Below are positions 1 to 9,580 of a stretch of DNA of 64,000 nt, piece by piece. The notes below the pieces were generated by a model that was given only the letters and a program-made list of their open reading frames with translations, did no database searches and had not been told where the DNA came from. The stretch is from assembly GCF_024199005.1 (NCBI RefSeq), contig NZ_JANATA010000014.1, forward strand, positions 22,267 to 86,266, written 5' to 3'. Within the stretch, counting starts at the first letter, position 1. Each line of letters opens with the position of its first letter. This DNA comes from Opacimonas viscosa (GTDB lineage Bacteria; Pseudomonadota; Gammaproteobacteria; Enterobacterales; Alteromonadaceae). The translations under genes were made by a program, and so were the position numbers.

Positions 1-1131
1 AAATACATCTTTGGCTTGGATAATGTCACCCGTGTCATTGCCCCATGCATTACGCGTATATGTTACAACTGCCGCAATTTCCGATAAGGTTAATTGCTTC
101 GAAAATGACTGCATCGCCGTTCCAGCACGACCATTCAAAATGATGTCGATGTGTCCCACTTTGTCGTTTAAGACCAAAGAGCTCCCTTTAATCGAAGGGA
201 AAACACCAGGTAAACCTTCACCATTAGGTTGGTGGCATGCTGCACATTTGGCTAAATATTGTTTTTTACCATTCGCCATTAAGTCATCCATGCTCATGTT
301 CATAGCGAGCAAACGTTCCTCTTCAGCTTTGGCTTCCTCGATCGCCGCTATCTTTTCAGATTTCCATGCATTGTAATCAGCAGGATCTTTCGCGATGACG
401 ACTATCGGCATAAAACCATGGTCCTTGCCACATAACTCAGCACACTGACCACGATATACACCAGGCTCAACAACATTGGTCCAGGCTTCGTTAATGAAGC
501 CTGGATTGGCATCTTTTTTCACTGCAAAGTCAGGCACCCACCAAGAATGAATCACATCATCTGAAGTAATCAGAAAACGTACCTTTTGCCCTGTTGGGAT
601 AACTAAAGGGCGATCTACTTCTAATAAGTAGTTTTCACCTTTACTGAATTTGTTATTAATCTGTTCTCGCTGAGTAGCTAGATTAGAGAAATACTCTATG
701 TCACTGTCCATGTATTTGTAGTGCCACTTCCATTGTGAGCCGGTGACTAATACAGTCAAATCAGCTTCAGAAGTGTCTTCCATCGCTATCAATGTGTTAG
801 CTGCAGGAATAGCCATCAGTACTAAAATAACAAATGGCGCGACTGTCCATGCTATTTCAACCTTTACGCTTTCATGAAAATTAGCTGGCTTTACGCCTCT
901 TGATTTACGATGCAAAAACATCGAAATAAACATGATCCCAAAAACTAATACACCAATGCCTATACATATATAAAACATCAGCATATGTAAGTCATACACT
1001 TGAGAGCTAATCTCGGTCACACCTTGACGTAAATTTAAATCACTTCTTGCGCTCTCTGCACTTTGTGCAAACACAGCAGATGATACAAACATACTCATCA
1101 GCGTTCCGATTGTCCCCTTGAGTAAACCCAC
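1..1131 (-). CDS. coxB: Cytochrome c oxidase subunit II with C-terminal cytochrome c domain (partial, 3' end outside window)
   Basis: Subunit II of an aa3-type respiratory oxidase. It takes electrons from cytochrome c at the periplasmic CuA centre. Reading the minus strand from a GTG at 1131 gives 377 open codons that run off the window. A signal-like N-terminus ends near VSSAVFAQ. Two membrane helices follow, then the cupredoxin domain with the CuA ligands in CAELCGKDHGFM, and then a cytochrome c domain with the haem motif CAACH (roughly residues 305-310). The fused haem domain is typical of marine gammaproteobacterial and caa3-like enzymes. The GTG start is chosen because GGAGG lies 6 nt upstream (1138-1142) and no ATG has a comparable site. 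The rest of the cox operon should lie to the left. The family call is firm; the C-terminal end is not visible. Confidence 0.95.
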   Translation of the reverse strand, partial: MGLLKGTIGTLMSMFVSSAVFAQSAESARSDLNLRQGVTEISSQVYDLHMLMFYICIGIGVLVFGIMFISMFLHRKSRGVKPANFHESVKVEIAWTVAPFVILVLMAIPAANTLIAMEDTSEADLTVLVTGSQWKWHYKYMDSDIEYFSNLATQREQINNKFSKGENYLLEVDRPLVIPTGQKVRFLITSDDVIHSWWVPDFAVKKDANPGFINEAWTNVVEPGVYRGQCAELCGKDHGFMPIVVIAKDPADYNAWKSEKIAAIEEAKAEEERLLAMNMSMDDLMANGKKQYLAKCAACHQPNGEGLPGVFPSIKGSSLVLNDKVGHIDIILNGRAGTAMQSFSKQLTLSEIAAVVTYTRNAWGNDTGDIIQAKDVF

Positions 1132-1434
1132 TCAACACCTCCGCGGTTTTTAATCCACAGCAAACATTTCGTAATTATTATTTTGTTTAGAAAAATGACG
1201 AAATGTTAAGCCGATATACAAATACTGTTAATATCATGTTAAACAATGTGTGTAATTTGTACAACCGTTTTATGTGCTTTAAATGTCAATTTGCGTGCTG
1301 ATATTCAAAAATATCAACTTTAGTTTAGGTTTCAGGGGCTTAGATTCTTTTGACGCATAAAAAAACCAGCATATTTTCATACGCTGGTTTTACGAATTTA
1401 AGTGTATTGTTCAGGTAAATTTACGTTTTCTAGC
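1132..1434. other. Intergenic region between coxB and lexA
   Basis: About 300 bases separate the coxB start from the lexA stop. The half next to coxB is AT-rich and must carry the coxB promoter, but I see no clear -35/-10 pair. The lexA terminator (1357-1393) lies at the other end. No small gene is apparent. Confidence 0.6.
1357..1393 (-). terminator. Rho-independent terminator after lexA
   Basis: On the minus strand, AACCAGCGTAT and ATATGCTGGTT pair around a GAAA loop, followed by a run of seven T. It sits about 40 nt past the lexA stop. The stem contains one G-T pair. Confidence 0.85.
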
Positions 1435-2058
1435 TTACATCCAATCTGCGTTTCTGATCACACCCACTGCGATCCCTTCAATGTTAAATGGCTGAGTAGC
1501 TAAATCGACTTTGATAGGGGAGAAATCTTCATTTTCAGCGTGTAAAACCACCTGAGAACCATTTTTCTCTAGGCGCTTCACCGTAACATCTTCATCAACA
1601 CGCGCAACGACAACCTGCCCATTGTGCACATCCGTAGTCCGGTGTACCGCGAGTAAATCGCCGTCAAGAATACCAATGTCTTTCATACTCATGCCATTGA
1701 CACGAAGTAAAAAGTCAGCTGCCGGATGAAATAATGCAGGATCCACTTTGTAATGAGATTCGACATGTTCTTGGGCTAGGATAGGTTCACCAGCAGCCAC
1801 ACGGCCAATAAGTGGTAAGCCTTCTTCTTCAACCACATCATCCAAAGGCACATTTAATTTAATCCCGCGTGACGTGCCCGGTAGCATTTCTATCACACCT
1901 TTTTTAGCGAGTGCTTTTAGGTGTTCTTCAGCTGCATTCGCCGATTTAAAACCAAGTTGGCGAGCAATTTCAGCTCGCGTTGGTGGCATACCAGTATCGA
2001 GCATAGCAGCTTTAACAAGGTCTAATACTTCTTGTTGACGAGGTGTTAAGGGACGCAT
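1435..2058 (-). CDS. lexA: LexA repressor, SOS response regulator
   Basis: LexA represses DNA-damage genes and cleaves itself when bound to RecA filaments. The 207-aa protein has the usual length. An N-terminal winged helix-turn-helix covers about residues 1-65. The Ala89-Gly90 cleavage site is in VAAGEP. The S24-type peptidase domain follows, with nucleophile Ser124 in NGMSMKD and general base Lys161 in VTVKRLEK. All catalytic features are intact, so it should be functional. It is divergent from plsB, as in many gammaproteobacteria. Two SOS-box-like sites lie upstream, which fits autoregulation. Confidence 0.98.
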   Translation of the reverse strand: MRPLTPRQQEVLDLVKAAMLDTGMPPTRAEIARQLGFKSANAAEEHLKALAKKGVIEMLPGTSRGIKLNVPLDDVVEEEGLPLIGRVAAGEPILAQEHVESHYKVDPALFHPAADFLLRVNGMSMKDIGILDGDLLAVHRTTDVHNGQVVVARVDEDVTVKRLEKNGSQVVLHAENEDFSPIKVDLATQPFNIEGIAVGVIRNADWM

Positions 2059-2067
2059 GATTTAATC

Positions 2068-2083
2068 CTGTGAATGCAAACAG
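2068..2083. promoter_or_regulatory. SOS box (LexA operator) upstream of lexA
   Basis: CTGT, eight bases, then ACAG, which is the exact half-site pair and spacing of the gammaproteobacterial LexA operator. It begins 10 bp before the lexA start codon, so it would block initiation and autoregulate lexA. Confidence 0.85.
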
Positions 2084-2103
2084 TATTGTGAGTATATCCA
2101 GTG

Positions 2104-2119
2104 CTGTATAAATTACAAG
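2104..2119. promoter_or_regulatory. Second, weaker SOS-box-like site
   Basis: CTGTATAAATTACAAG matches the left half of the LexA operator exactly but the right half only partly (AAG instead of CAG). E. coli lexA also carries two operators. The site lies 36 nt from the first and could also affect plsB. The right half-site mismatch lowers confidence. Confidence 0.45.
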
Positions 2120-2210
2120 TGTTTATTTATCCAGACTCGCTTTATTCCGACTAACGCTTACCCAAGATTTCACGTTATAATAACGATGTTATTAATTTAG
2201 GATACTTTAT

Positions 2211-4652
2211 ATGTCTGCGCTTCGTACTGTTTTGATTTTCCTTCTATATTGGCCATTGCGCCTTTTAGTGCGACCGCACACGATCCCTAGCGCACTGTCA
2301 GAAGAACTGAATATAGACCCAGACCAACCCACTTTGTACGTGCTGCATACTGACTCTATCTCTGATCAAGTCGCATTATCTATCTCAGCAAAAAAACTGG
2401 GGTTAATCAGTCCTTTTAAATCCATCACGTTGACAACAGAAAAATCGATCAACACTTGTTTGTATTTACACAGCCCTAAACCCTTGTTCGGCAAGAAATC
2501 TACCAAGAAAAAAATGGAGCAACAGGTTACCAACTTATTCCATATCCATCGCCAACAACCCAACTTAAATTTACAAATTGTCCCCGTTTATATCACTTGG
2601 GGCCGGGCGCCAGATAAGTCCAAACCGGGGTTCAGTGATATCTTAGTCGATGTCGCTTCACCGAGTTGGTTGCGTAAAGTATTTATTGTTTTATTTTTGG
2701 GGCGCGACAGTTTCGTATCATTCTCACGCTCTGTCTCGAGTCAGTATATGGCCCAACAACACGGGACTGATGCTCACATAGCCAAAAAATTAATTCGTGT
2801 GACAGGTACCCATTTTCAACGTAAACGCCAAGGGTTAACTGGCCCAACACTCTTGGAGCGACAAACATTACATTCTGCGGTGGTGGGATCTGAATCCGTA
2901 AAAGCCGCGATAGCTGATCTGGTAGCCAATAAAGGCAAAACCAAAGCCGCAGCTAAACAAGAAGCGCATGACTATCTCACAGAAATTGCAGGTGATTATC
3001 GGGAAGGGCTGGTACGTTTTGCGGATCGCATCCTCACTCCCCTTTGGAATAAAATTTACAATGGGATTTCTGTAGGTAATGCTGCAAAAGTTCGTGAACT
3101 AGCCCGTAATGGTCATGAAATTGTATATGTGCCGTGTCATCGTTCCCATATGGATTATTTATTACTGACCTATGTCATCTACAAAGAAGGGTTAGTGACT
3201 CCGCACATAGCAGCCGGAATTAATCTTAACTTTTGGCCAGCAGGTCCATTGTTCCGTCGCGCAGGTGCTTTTTTCCTGCGTCGCAGCTTTGCCGGAAATA
3301 AATTATATACGGCTGTTTTTCGGGAGTATTTAGAACTGTTATTTAACAAAGGATATTCTGTTAAATACTATCCTGAAGGTGGTCGCTCGCGTACCGGTCG
3401 TTTATTACCTCCGAAAACGGGCATGCTCGCCATGACTCTCCAAGCAATGAGCAAAGGCATTAACCGCCCCGTCAGTATCGTACCTGTGTATATTGGTTAT
3501 GAAAATGTGATGGAAGTCAGTTCTTATGTAAAAGAACTCAAAGGGAAATCCAAGAAAAAAGAATCGCCTTTACAAGTGCTTGGTGCACTGAAAAAACTGC
3601 GTAACTACGGCCATGGTTTCTTGAATTTTGGTGAGCCAATCCAGCTGAATAAATTCTTGGATGAGTATACACCAGACTGGAATACCGATAGACCTACAGA
3701 AGCAGATAAAAAACCCGCGTGGTTGACCCCTGCCGTCAATCGTTTAGCAGATGATGTCATGTTAGAAATAAATAAATCTGGTGCGCTAAATGGTATGTCA
3801 CTGATTGCGTTATGTTTACTTTCAGCCAAAATGCACACGCTCAGTAAAGCAGATCTTATTCATACTTTGGCTGATTATCTCACCTTGTTTAAGGCGCTGC
3901 CATTTTCAGATACGGCATCTGTTCCAGATATAAGTGCTGCCAAAATGGTTGAGCAGACCCTTGCTTTGAAACGTCTGCAAGTGACCAAAGATGAGTACGG
4001 TGAATTAATTGCGCCACTGCCAAATAAAGCGGTTGTATTAACGTATTACCGCAACAACATCATGCATCAATTTGCTCTGCCTAGTTTGATTTTAGCACTC
4101 GTTTTTGCCCAAAAAGGATGTGAAAAGAAATATATCAAAGCGACTTGTGCGACAATTTATCCGCTGTTACAAAAAGAGCTTTTCATTTACTTTAAACCCG
4201 CTGAATTAAACGATTTAATTGATCGTTATATAGACCAACTGAAATCCCAAGGTTTACTGGTTCAAACAGGTAGAAAACTGCAAGCACCACCGGCAGAAGA
4301 CAAGGCATTCACGTCGGCATGGTTATTATCTAAAGTATTACAAGAGACCTTCCAGCGCTATGCAGTAGTTTTACATCAATTGCGCCAAAATGAGTCGACT
4401 AGCCGTGGTGACCTAGAACGCGGTTCGAGGAAAATCGCTGAGCGTTTATCTAAATTATTTGGTGTGAGTTCACCTGAATTTTCTGACAAAAACGTCTTTG
4501 CTACGCTCGTTAATGGCTTACGTGAGAATGGTTTACTGACCTCGAATGAATCTGGAGCTTTAGAGTTGAACGCCAACTCAGAAGAATTGAGCCAGTTGGT
4601 CAATACTTTGGTATACCCTGAGATTGTCCAACATTTACAAAACCTAGACTAA
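2211..4652 (+). CDS. plsB: Glycerol-3-phosphate 1-O-acyltransferase PlsB
   Basis: Inner-membrane enzyme of the first step of phospholipid synthesis: it transfers an acyl chain from acyl-ACP or acyl-CoA to sn-glycerol 3-phosphate. At 813 aa it matches the long gammaproteobacterial PlsB. The acyltransferase core shows the HX4D motif as HRSHMD (near residue 309), the GxxFxxR-like stretch GAFFLRRSF, the substrate-binding EGGRSRTGR and a downstream VPVYIGYE block. An AGGA Shine-Dalgarno precedes the ATG. A TATAAT at 2176-2181 could be its -10 box. Divergent from lexA and convergent with ilvA. Confidence 0.97.
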   Translation: MSALRTVLIFLLYWPLRLLVRPHTIPSALSEELNIDPDQPTLYVLHTDSISDQVALSISAKKLGLISPFKSITLTTEKSINTCLYLHSPKPLFGKKSTKKKMEQQVTNLFHIHRQQPNLNLQIVPVYITWGRAPDKSKPGFSDILVDVASPSWLRKVFIVLFLGRDSFVSFSRSVSSQYMAQQHGTDAHIAKKLIRVTGTHFQRKRQGLTGPTLLERQTLHSAVVGSESVKAAIADLVANKGKTKAAAKQEAHDYLTEIAGDYREGLVRFADRILTPLWNKIYNGISVGNAAKVRELARNGHEIVYVPCHRSHMDYLLLTYVIYKEGLVTPHIAAGINLNFWPAGPLFRRAGAFFLRRSFAGNKLYTAVFREYLELLFNKGYSVKYYPEGGRSRTGRLLPPKTGMLAMTLQAMSKGINRPVSIVPVYIGYENVMEVSSYVKELKGKSKKKESPLQVLGALKKLRNYGHGFLNFGEPIQLNKFLDEYTPDWNTDRPTEADKKPAWLTPAVNRLADDVMLEINKSGALNGMSLIALCLLSAKMHTLSKADLIHTLADYLTLFKALPFSDTASVPDISAAKMVEQTLALKRLQVTKDEYGELIAPLPNKAVVLTYYRNNIMHQFALPSLILALVFAQKGCEKKYIKATCATIYPLLQKELFIYFKPAELNDLIDRYIDQLKSQGLLVQTGRKLQAPPAEDKAFTSAWLLSKVLQETFQRYAVVLHQLRQNESTSRGDLERGSRKIAERLSKLFGVSSPEFSDKNVFATLVNGLRENGLLTSNESGALELNANSEELSQLVNTLVYPEIVQHLQNLD

Positions 4653-4666
4653 ACAAACGAACACCT

Positions 4667-4707
4667 CACATTGCCAATGTGAAACTTGGCAATGTGATAG
4701 CTTGTTT
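4667..4707. terminator. Hairpin terminator between convergent plsB and ilvA
   Basis: A perfect 11-bp inverted repeat, CACATTGCCAA (4667-4677) and TTGGCAATGTG (4686-4696), has an 8-nt loop. A short T-rich tract follows on the plus strand. It lies between two convergent stop codons and can serve plsB, perhaps both genes. Confidence 0.65.
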
Positions 4708-4721
4708 TTATCCATAAACGC

Positions 4722-6272
4722 TTATGAATGATTGCCTAGAAAGAATTGATAAGCAGGGTTATCGGTATGTTCGGCATAAGTAAAGCCCAGTTGCTCCAAA
4801 TGCTTTTGGAAAGCATGTTCACAATTATCTGGTAAATCAAAGCCAACTAACACTAAACCTTCTGCCGCACCGTGGTTGCGATAGTGGAATAAAGTAATAT
4901 CCCAACGTGCTCCTAGCGTGTTTAAGAAGTGCATTAAAGCCCCTGGGTATTCCGGGAACTCAAAACCAAATACACGCTCATTGATGGGTACTGGTGGTTT
5001 ACCGCCAACCATATGCCTCACATGTAACTTCGCCAATTCATTATTCGAAAGATCACACCATTCATAACCGGCGCTAGCGAGCCTACTAGTTAATTCTGCA
5101 TATTCTGCCAAACCGCGTTTCAACTTCACACCAACAAAGACATGTGCTTCGCTTTTACTTGCAAAGCGATAGTTAAACTCAGTGATATTAATACCGCCGA
5201 GTAATTCGCAGAATGTTTTAAATGAACCCGTTTGCTCTGGAATTTTCACCGAAAAGACGGCTTCTTTACCTTCACCTAATTCACAGCGTTCAGAAACATA
5301 ACGCAGGGTGTGAAAATTAATATTGGCACCACACAAAATACCACCTAAGTGCCGGCCAGACACATTGTTTTCTCGTGTGTATTTGCGAATTGCCGCTACA
5401 GATAAAGCGCCTGCAGGCTCAGCAATGACCCGTGTATCGTCGAAAATGTCTTTGATGGCTGCACATATTTCATCGTTGGTCACTGTCATCACTTCATCTA
5501 CGTACGTTTGGCAAAGACGAAATGTTTCCTGGCCCATAATTTTAACAGCAACACCATCAGCAAAAATACCCACAGAAGGTAATGCAACAGGTTCACCAGC
5601 CTCCATAGCTGCTTTTAGGCATGCTGATTCAGCCGATTCAACCGCAATGATTTTGACTTCTGGGCGCAGCTGTTTGACATAAACGGCAATCCCAGCAGCT
5701 AAACCACCACCACCGACCGCCACAAACAACGTGTCCAACTCAGGATGTTGCTCTAACATTTCACGGGCAATCGTACCTTGTCCCGCAATCACATCTGGAT
5801 CATCAAAGGGGGGAATGACCGTTAAGTTGTGCTCTGCACTTAATGCATTCGCTTTCGCTAATGCCTGATCAAAACTAGTACCATGTTGCACAATCGTCAC
5901 CCACTCTCCACCGAATCGACGCACCGCATCGACTTTTATATCAGGTGTGGTTTCTGGCATTACGATCGTGGCATGAATTTGTTTCTTTTGGGCAGCATAA
6001 GCCATGCCTTGAGCATGATTACCAGCAGAAGCAGCAATCACGCCTGCTGCTAACTGTTCTGCTGATAATTGACTAATGCGATTATATGCGCCACGCAACT
6101 TAAATGACTTGACCGGTTGCTGATCTTCACGTTTTAAAACAACCGTATTGCCTAACTCCATGGACAAGCGATTCATCACCACACAGTCTGAATTGACGGC
6201 AGCTTCGTAAACAGGTGCCAACAAAATTTTTTTCAAATATTCGTTCGCGCTAAGTGGTGTTGATTGAGTCAC
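4722..6272 (-). CDS. ilvA: Threonine deaminase (L-threonine ammonia-lyase), biosynthetic
   Basis: PLP enzyme that converts threonine to 2-oxobutanoate and ammonia, the committed step of isoleucine synthesis; normally inhibited by isoleucine. The 516-aa length, with a catalytic N-terminal domain plus two C-terminal ACT-like regulatory modules, marks the biosynthetic IlvA rather than the short catabolic TdcB. The PLP lysine is in SFKLRGAYN. The glycine-rich phosphate loop is VGGGGLAAG. The regulatory modules begin at about residue 335 (KEAVFSVKIPEQ, then ERVFGFEFPEYPG). Last gene of ilvE-ilvD-ilvA: 11 nt separate it from ilvD. Confidence 0.97.
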   Translation of the reverse strand: MTQSTPLSANEYLKKILLAPVYEAAVNSDCVVMNRLSMELGNTVVLKREDQQPVKSFKLRGAYNRISQLSAEQLAAGVIAASAGNHAQGMAYAAQKKQIHATIVMPETTPDIKVDAVRRFGGEWVTIVQHGTSFDQALAKANALSAEHNLTVIPPFDDPDVIAGQGTIAREMLEQHPELDTLFVAVGGGGLAAGIAVYVKQLRPEVKIIAVESAESACLKAAMEAGEPVALPSVGIFADGVAVKIMGQETFRLCQTYVDEVMTVTNDEICAAIKDIFDDTRVIAEPAGALSVAAIRKYTRENNVSGRHLGGILCGANINFHTLRYVSERCELGEGKEAVFSVKIPEQTGSFKTFCELLGGINITEFNYRFASKSEAHVFVGVKLKRGLAEYAELTSRLASAGYEWCDLSNNELAKLHVRHMVGGKPPVPINERVFGFEFPEYPGALMHFLNTLGARWDITLFHYRNHGAAEGLVLVGFDLPDNCEHAFQKHLEQLGFTYAEHTDNPAYQFFLGNHS

Positions 6273-6283
6273 TAATTTATCCT

Positions 6284-8131
6284 TTAGATATCTTCTAGCT
6301 TTGCTGGATCACGGACAGCACCTTTGTCGGCACTCGTTGCTAACATAGCAAAATTGCGCAGCGCTAAAGATACTTTCCGCTCACGAGATACCGGTTTGTA
6401 TGGACGCTCACGTTGTTCCATAGCCGTTCGACGTGCACTGATTTCTGCATCAGATAACACTAGGTTGATACTCCGATTAGGAATATCAATGGCTATCTTA
6501 TCGCCATCTTCAACCAACGCGATACCACCACCACTAGCAGCTTCAGGTGAACAATGACCGATTGATAAACCTGACGTTCCTCCAGAGAATCGACCATCAG
6601 TGATCAATGCACATGCTTTACCTAATCCTTTGGATTTTAGGTATGACGTTGGATATAGCATTTCTTGCATACCCGGTCCGCCTCTAGGCCCTTCATAACG
6701 AATGACCAAAACATCGCCCGGGTTAATCGTATCTTGTAATATCGCAGATACCGCATCATCTTGTGATTCAAACACACGTGCTACACCATCAAATTTATGA
6801 ATGGATTCATCGACACCTGCAGTTTTCACAATACAACCATCTTCAGCTAAATTACCAAAGAGAACAGCTAGGCCACCCTCTAAGCTGAATGCATTATCAA
6901 TACTGCGGATACAGCCGTTCTCACGATCGTTATCCACTGTATCCCAGCGACAGTCTTGGCTAAAAGCTTGAGTCGTGCGAATGCCAGCTGGGCCTGCTCG
7001 ATAAAACGTATCTGCCTCTGGATTTTCACGGGTAATATCCATCTTTGCAATAACATCTCCGATAGTACCACCTAGCACATGATTCGCATCTGCATGGAAT
7101 AAACCGGCTTTATTTAATTCATTCAAAATACCCATGACACCACCCGCTCTATGGACATCTTCCATGTGGTATTCTGGCGTCGCAGGGGCGACTTTACACA
7201 AATGCGGTACTTTGCGAGATAAGCGATCAATATCATCCATTGTAAATGGCACTTCGCCTTCAATCGCAGCAGCAAGCAAATGCAAAATAGTATTTGTTGA
7301 GCCACCCATCGCAATATCCAAACTCATCGCATTTTCAAAAGCGTTGAAGTTTGCAATATTTCTAGGTAGTGCTGACTCATCATCATCACCATAGTAGCGT
7401 TGACATAGCTTTACGATTTCCTGACCGGCACGAATGAAGAGTTGTTCACGGTCAGCATGTGTCGCTAACAAAGAACCGTTACCAGGCAATGATAAGCCTA
7501 GTGCTTCAGTTAAGCAGTTCATCGAATTCGCAGTAAACATACCAGAACAAGAACCACAAGTCGGACACGCTGAGCGTTCGATTTCTTCACTATCTGCATC
7601 AGATACTTTGTCATCTGCAGCCGCAACCATGGCATCAACTAAATCGAGTTTAATTAATTTATCAGAAAGTTTTGTTTTACCTGCTTCCATCGGACCACCG
7701 GAAACAAAAATCACTGGGATATTCAGGCGCATAGATGCCATTAACATTCCTGGAGTAATTTTGTCACAGTTAGAAATACAGACGATAGCATCCGCACAAT
7801 GTGCGTTGACCATATACTCCACAGAATCAGCAATGATTTCACGTGACGGCAAGCTATACAGCATACCGGCATGCCCCATCGCAATACCATCATCAACCGC
7901 AATAGTATTAAATTCTTTAGCGACGCCACCAGCCGCTTCGATACTACGAGCCACCAGTTGCCCCATATCTTTGAGGTGGACATGGCCTGGCACAAACTGA
8001 GTAAATGAATTAGCAACCGCAATAATTGGCTTACCAAAGTCAGAATCTTTCATTCCTGTCGCACGCCATAAAGCACGTGCGCCAGCCATATTACGGCCTT
8101 GTGTTGTTGTTGCTGAGCGAAGTTTTGGCAC
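6284..8131 (-). CDS. ilvD: Dihydroxy-acid dehydratase
   Basis: Iron-sulfur dehydratase that makes the 2-oxo acid precursors of isoleucine and valine from the dihydroxy acids. 615 aa, the standard length. Conserved cluster cysteines are visible in [10 protein letters not shown] and [11 protein letters not shown], with the family signature [14 protein letters not shown] near the C-terminus. It lies between ilvE and ilvA with short gaps, consistent with a single transcript. Confidence 0.98.
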   Translation of the reverse strand: MPKLRSATTTQGRNMAGARALWRATGMKDSDFGKPIIAVANSFTQFVPGHVHLKDMGQLVARSIEAAGGVAKEFNTIAVDDGIAMGHAGMLYSLPSREIIADSVEYMVNAHCADAIVCISNCDKITPGMLMASMRLNIPVIFVSGGPMEAGKTKLSDKLIKLDLVDAMVAAADDKVSDADSEEIERSACPTCGSCSGMFTANSMNCLTEALGLSLPGNGSLLATHADREQLFIRAGQEIVKLCQRYYGDDDESALPRNIANFNAFENAMSLDIAMGGSTNTILHLLAAAIEGEVPFTMDDIDRLSRKVPHLCKVAPATPEYHMEDVHRAGGVMGILNELNKAGLFHADANHVLGGTIGDVIAKMDITRENPEADTFYRAGPAGIRTTQAFSQDCRWDTVDNDRENGCIRSIDNAFSLEGGLAVLFGNLAEDGCIVKTAGVDESIHKFDGVARVFESQDDAVSAILQDTINPGDVLVIRYEGPRGGPGMQEMLYPTSYLKSKGLGKACALITDGRFSGGTSGLSIGHCSPEAASGGGIALVEDGDKIAIDIPNRSINLVLSDAEISARRTAMEQRERPYKPVSRERKVSLALRNFAMLATSADKGAVRDPAKLEDI

Positions 8132-8160
8132 AATAATCTCTCTTTTAAAATCTAAATTTT

Positions 8161-9093
8161 TTACTTATAAACAGGAGTTAACCAACCCCATTTATCAGGT
8201 GTAGAACCGTTAAATAAACCAAAGAACATATCTTGAACTTCTTTGGTAATTGGCCCACGACCACCATTACCCACTGCAATACCATCGACTGAACGCACAG
8301 GTGTTACTTCAGCTGCCGTTCCACACATAAATATTTCATCAGCTAGATACATTGATTCGCGCGGAATGTTTTCTTCACGGATCTCATAGCCAAGTTCTTT
8401 TAACATGACCATACATGTATCACGTGTGATACCAGGTAAAATAGCTGCCGTTTTCGGAGTCGTCATCACCACTTTGTCACGTATAACAAAAATGTTTTCG
8501 CCTGCACCTTCTGATACATAGCCATTAACGTCGAGCGCAATCCCCTCGCCGTAACCATGGCGACGGGCTTCCATTGAAATAAGCTGAGATGACAAGTAGT
8601 TACCACCGGCTTTTGCACCTGTAGGTAAGGTATTGGCGGCTAGACGACTCCACGATGAGATACCTGCATCAACACCGTTTTGTAAGGCTTCTTCCCCTAA
8701 GTAAGCGCCCCACTCAAAAGCAGCGATACTTAATTCCGTTTCCTGGCCGAACGGGACTTGGATACCCATACCTAAATCGCCATAAAACGCAATTGGACGA
8801 ATATACGCAGATTTCAAGTCATTTGCGCGAATAATATCCATAGTAGCCGTGTTGACTTGATCCAGCGTGTAAGGGATGGTCATACGATAAATCTTTGCCG
8901 AATCAAACAAGCGACGGTTGTGGTCATTCAAACGGAAAACACAGGTGCCTTGATCTGGTGTGTTATAAGCACGAATACCTTCGAATACTGAAGAGCCATA
9001 GTGAATAGCGTGAGTCATGACATGCACGGTTGCATCTTGCCAAGGCATGATGTCACCATTAAACCAAATTTTTTCAGCAGGGGTCTTAGCCAT
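8161..9093 (-). CDS. ilvE: Branched-chain amino acid aminotransferase
   Basis: Class IV PLP aminotransferase performing the last step of isoleucine, valine and leucine synthesis. 310 aa, as in E. coli (309). Visible signatures are [13 protein letters not shown] near the N-terminus, the PLP lysine in [11 protein letters not shown], and EGAGENIFV. First gene of the ilvE-ilvD-ilvA unit here. In E. coli this gene is preceded by ilvG and ilvM; here only non-coding sequence lies upstream. Confidence 0.97.
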   Translation of the reverse strand: MAKTPAEKIWFNGDIMPWQDATVHVMTHAIHYGSSVFEGIRAYNTPDQGTCVFRLNDHNRRLFDSAKIYRMTIPYTLDQVNTATMDIIRANDLKSAYIRPIAFYGDLGMGIQVPFGQETELSIAAFEWGAYLGEEALQNGVDAGISSWSRLAANTLPTGAKAGGNYLSSQLISMEARRHGYGEGIALDVNGYVSEGAGENIFVIRDKVVMTTPKTAAILPGITRDTCMVMLKELGYEIREENIPRESMYLADEIFMCGTAAEVTPVRSVDGIAVGNGGRGPITKEVQDMFFGLFNGSTPDKWGWLTPVYK

Positions 9094-9568
9094 TTTACTT
9101 CCTTAAATCATGTAGGGGTCAAACAGGTATGCCTATTTGAGGAATCTTAAATACGTCTAAATAATACACGACAATTAATCTTTTAGGTAGCAAGCTCAAG
9201 AGACGCTGATACACAGTTAATTGTAATAATGCCAACTCATGTCTATTCCGGGTATTCAAAATCGAAACAAAGCAAAATAGCAGACACACGTATACACAAA
9301 CGGTAACATACATGTTTGGAATGAAGGTTTAGCAGTATAAAAGTCGTTTATATTAACCTTTATCTCTAAAATAGAATGGTCACTGATGAAGCATACATAA
9401 GTACGATCCTCAGTAATACTAGCTCAAAATAATAAGCGATACAACACTCAAACTCTTGCAAAGATAAATTCAATTCTTCGACCTGTGCTTTGGTTGAGTT
9501 TTACATAAAACTGTCCTAACCAAGTTAGACTGCCAATTATATTTATATCACTCTCTTTTTTTCTTTCT
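9094..9568. other. 475-bp divergent region between ilvE and yifB
   Basis: This AT-rich gap occupies the place of ilvL-ilvG-ilvM in E. coli. It should hold the ilvE promoter and any attenuation control. A minus-strand open frame of 64 codons (9119-9313) is rich in Val, Leu and Ile codons near its start, but I see neither a Shine-Dalgarno before it nor a GC-rich hairpin plus T-run after it. I do not call a leader peptide. Confidence 0.5.
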
Positions 9569-9580
9569 GTGGATAGCGCA

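Noticed and set aside
11..376. Plus-strand frame of 121 codons
   Set aside because: It lies opposite the coxB coding sequence, which has clear CuA and haem motifs.
7434..8000. Plus-strand frame of 188 codons
   Set aside because: Shadow of ilvD on the other strand; no family features.
9119..9313. Minus-strand 64-codon frame rich in Val/Leu/Ile as an ilv leader peptide
   Set aside because: No Shine-Dalgarno, too long for a leader peptide, and no terminator/antiterminator hairpin with T-run before ilvE.
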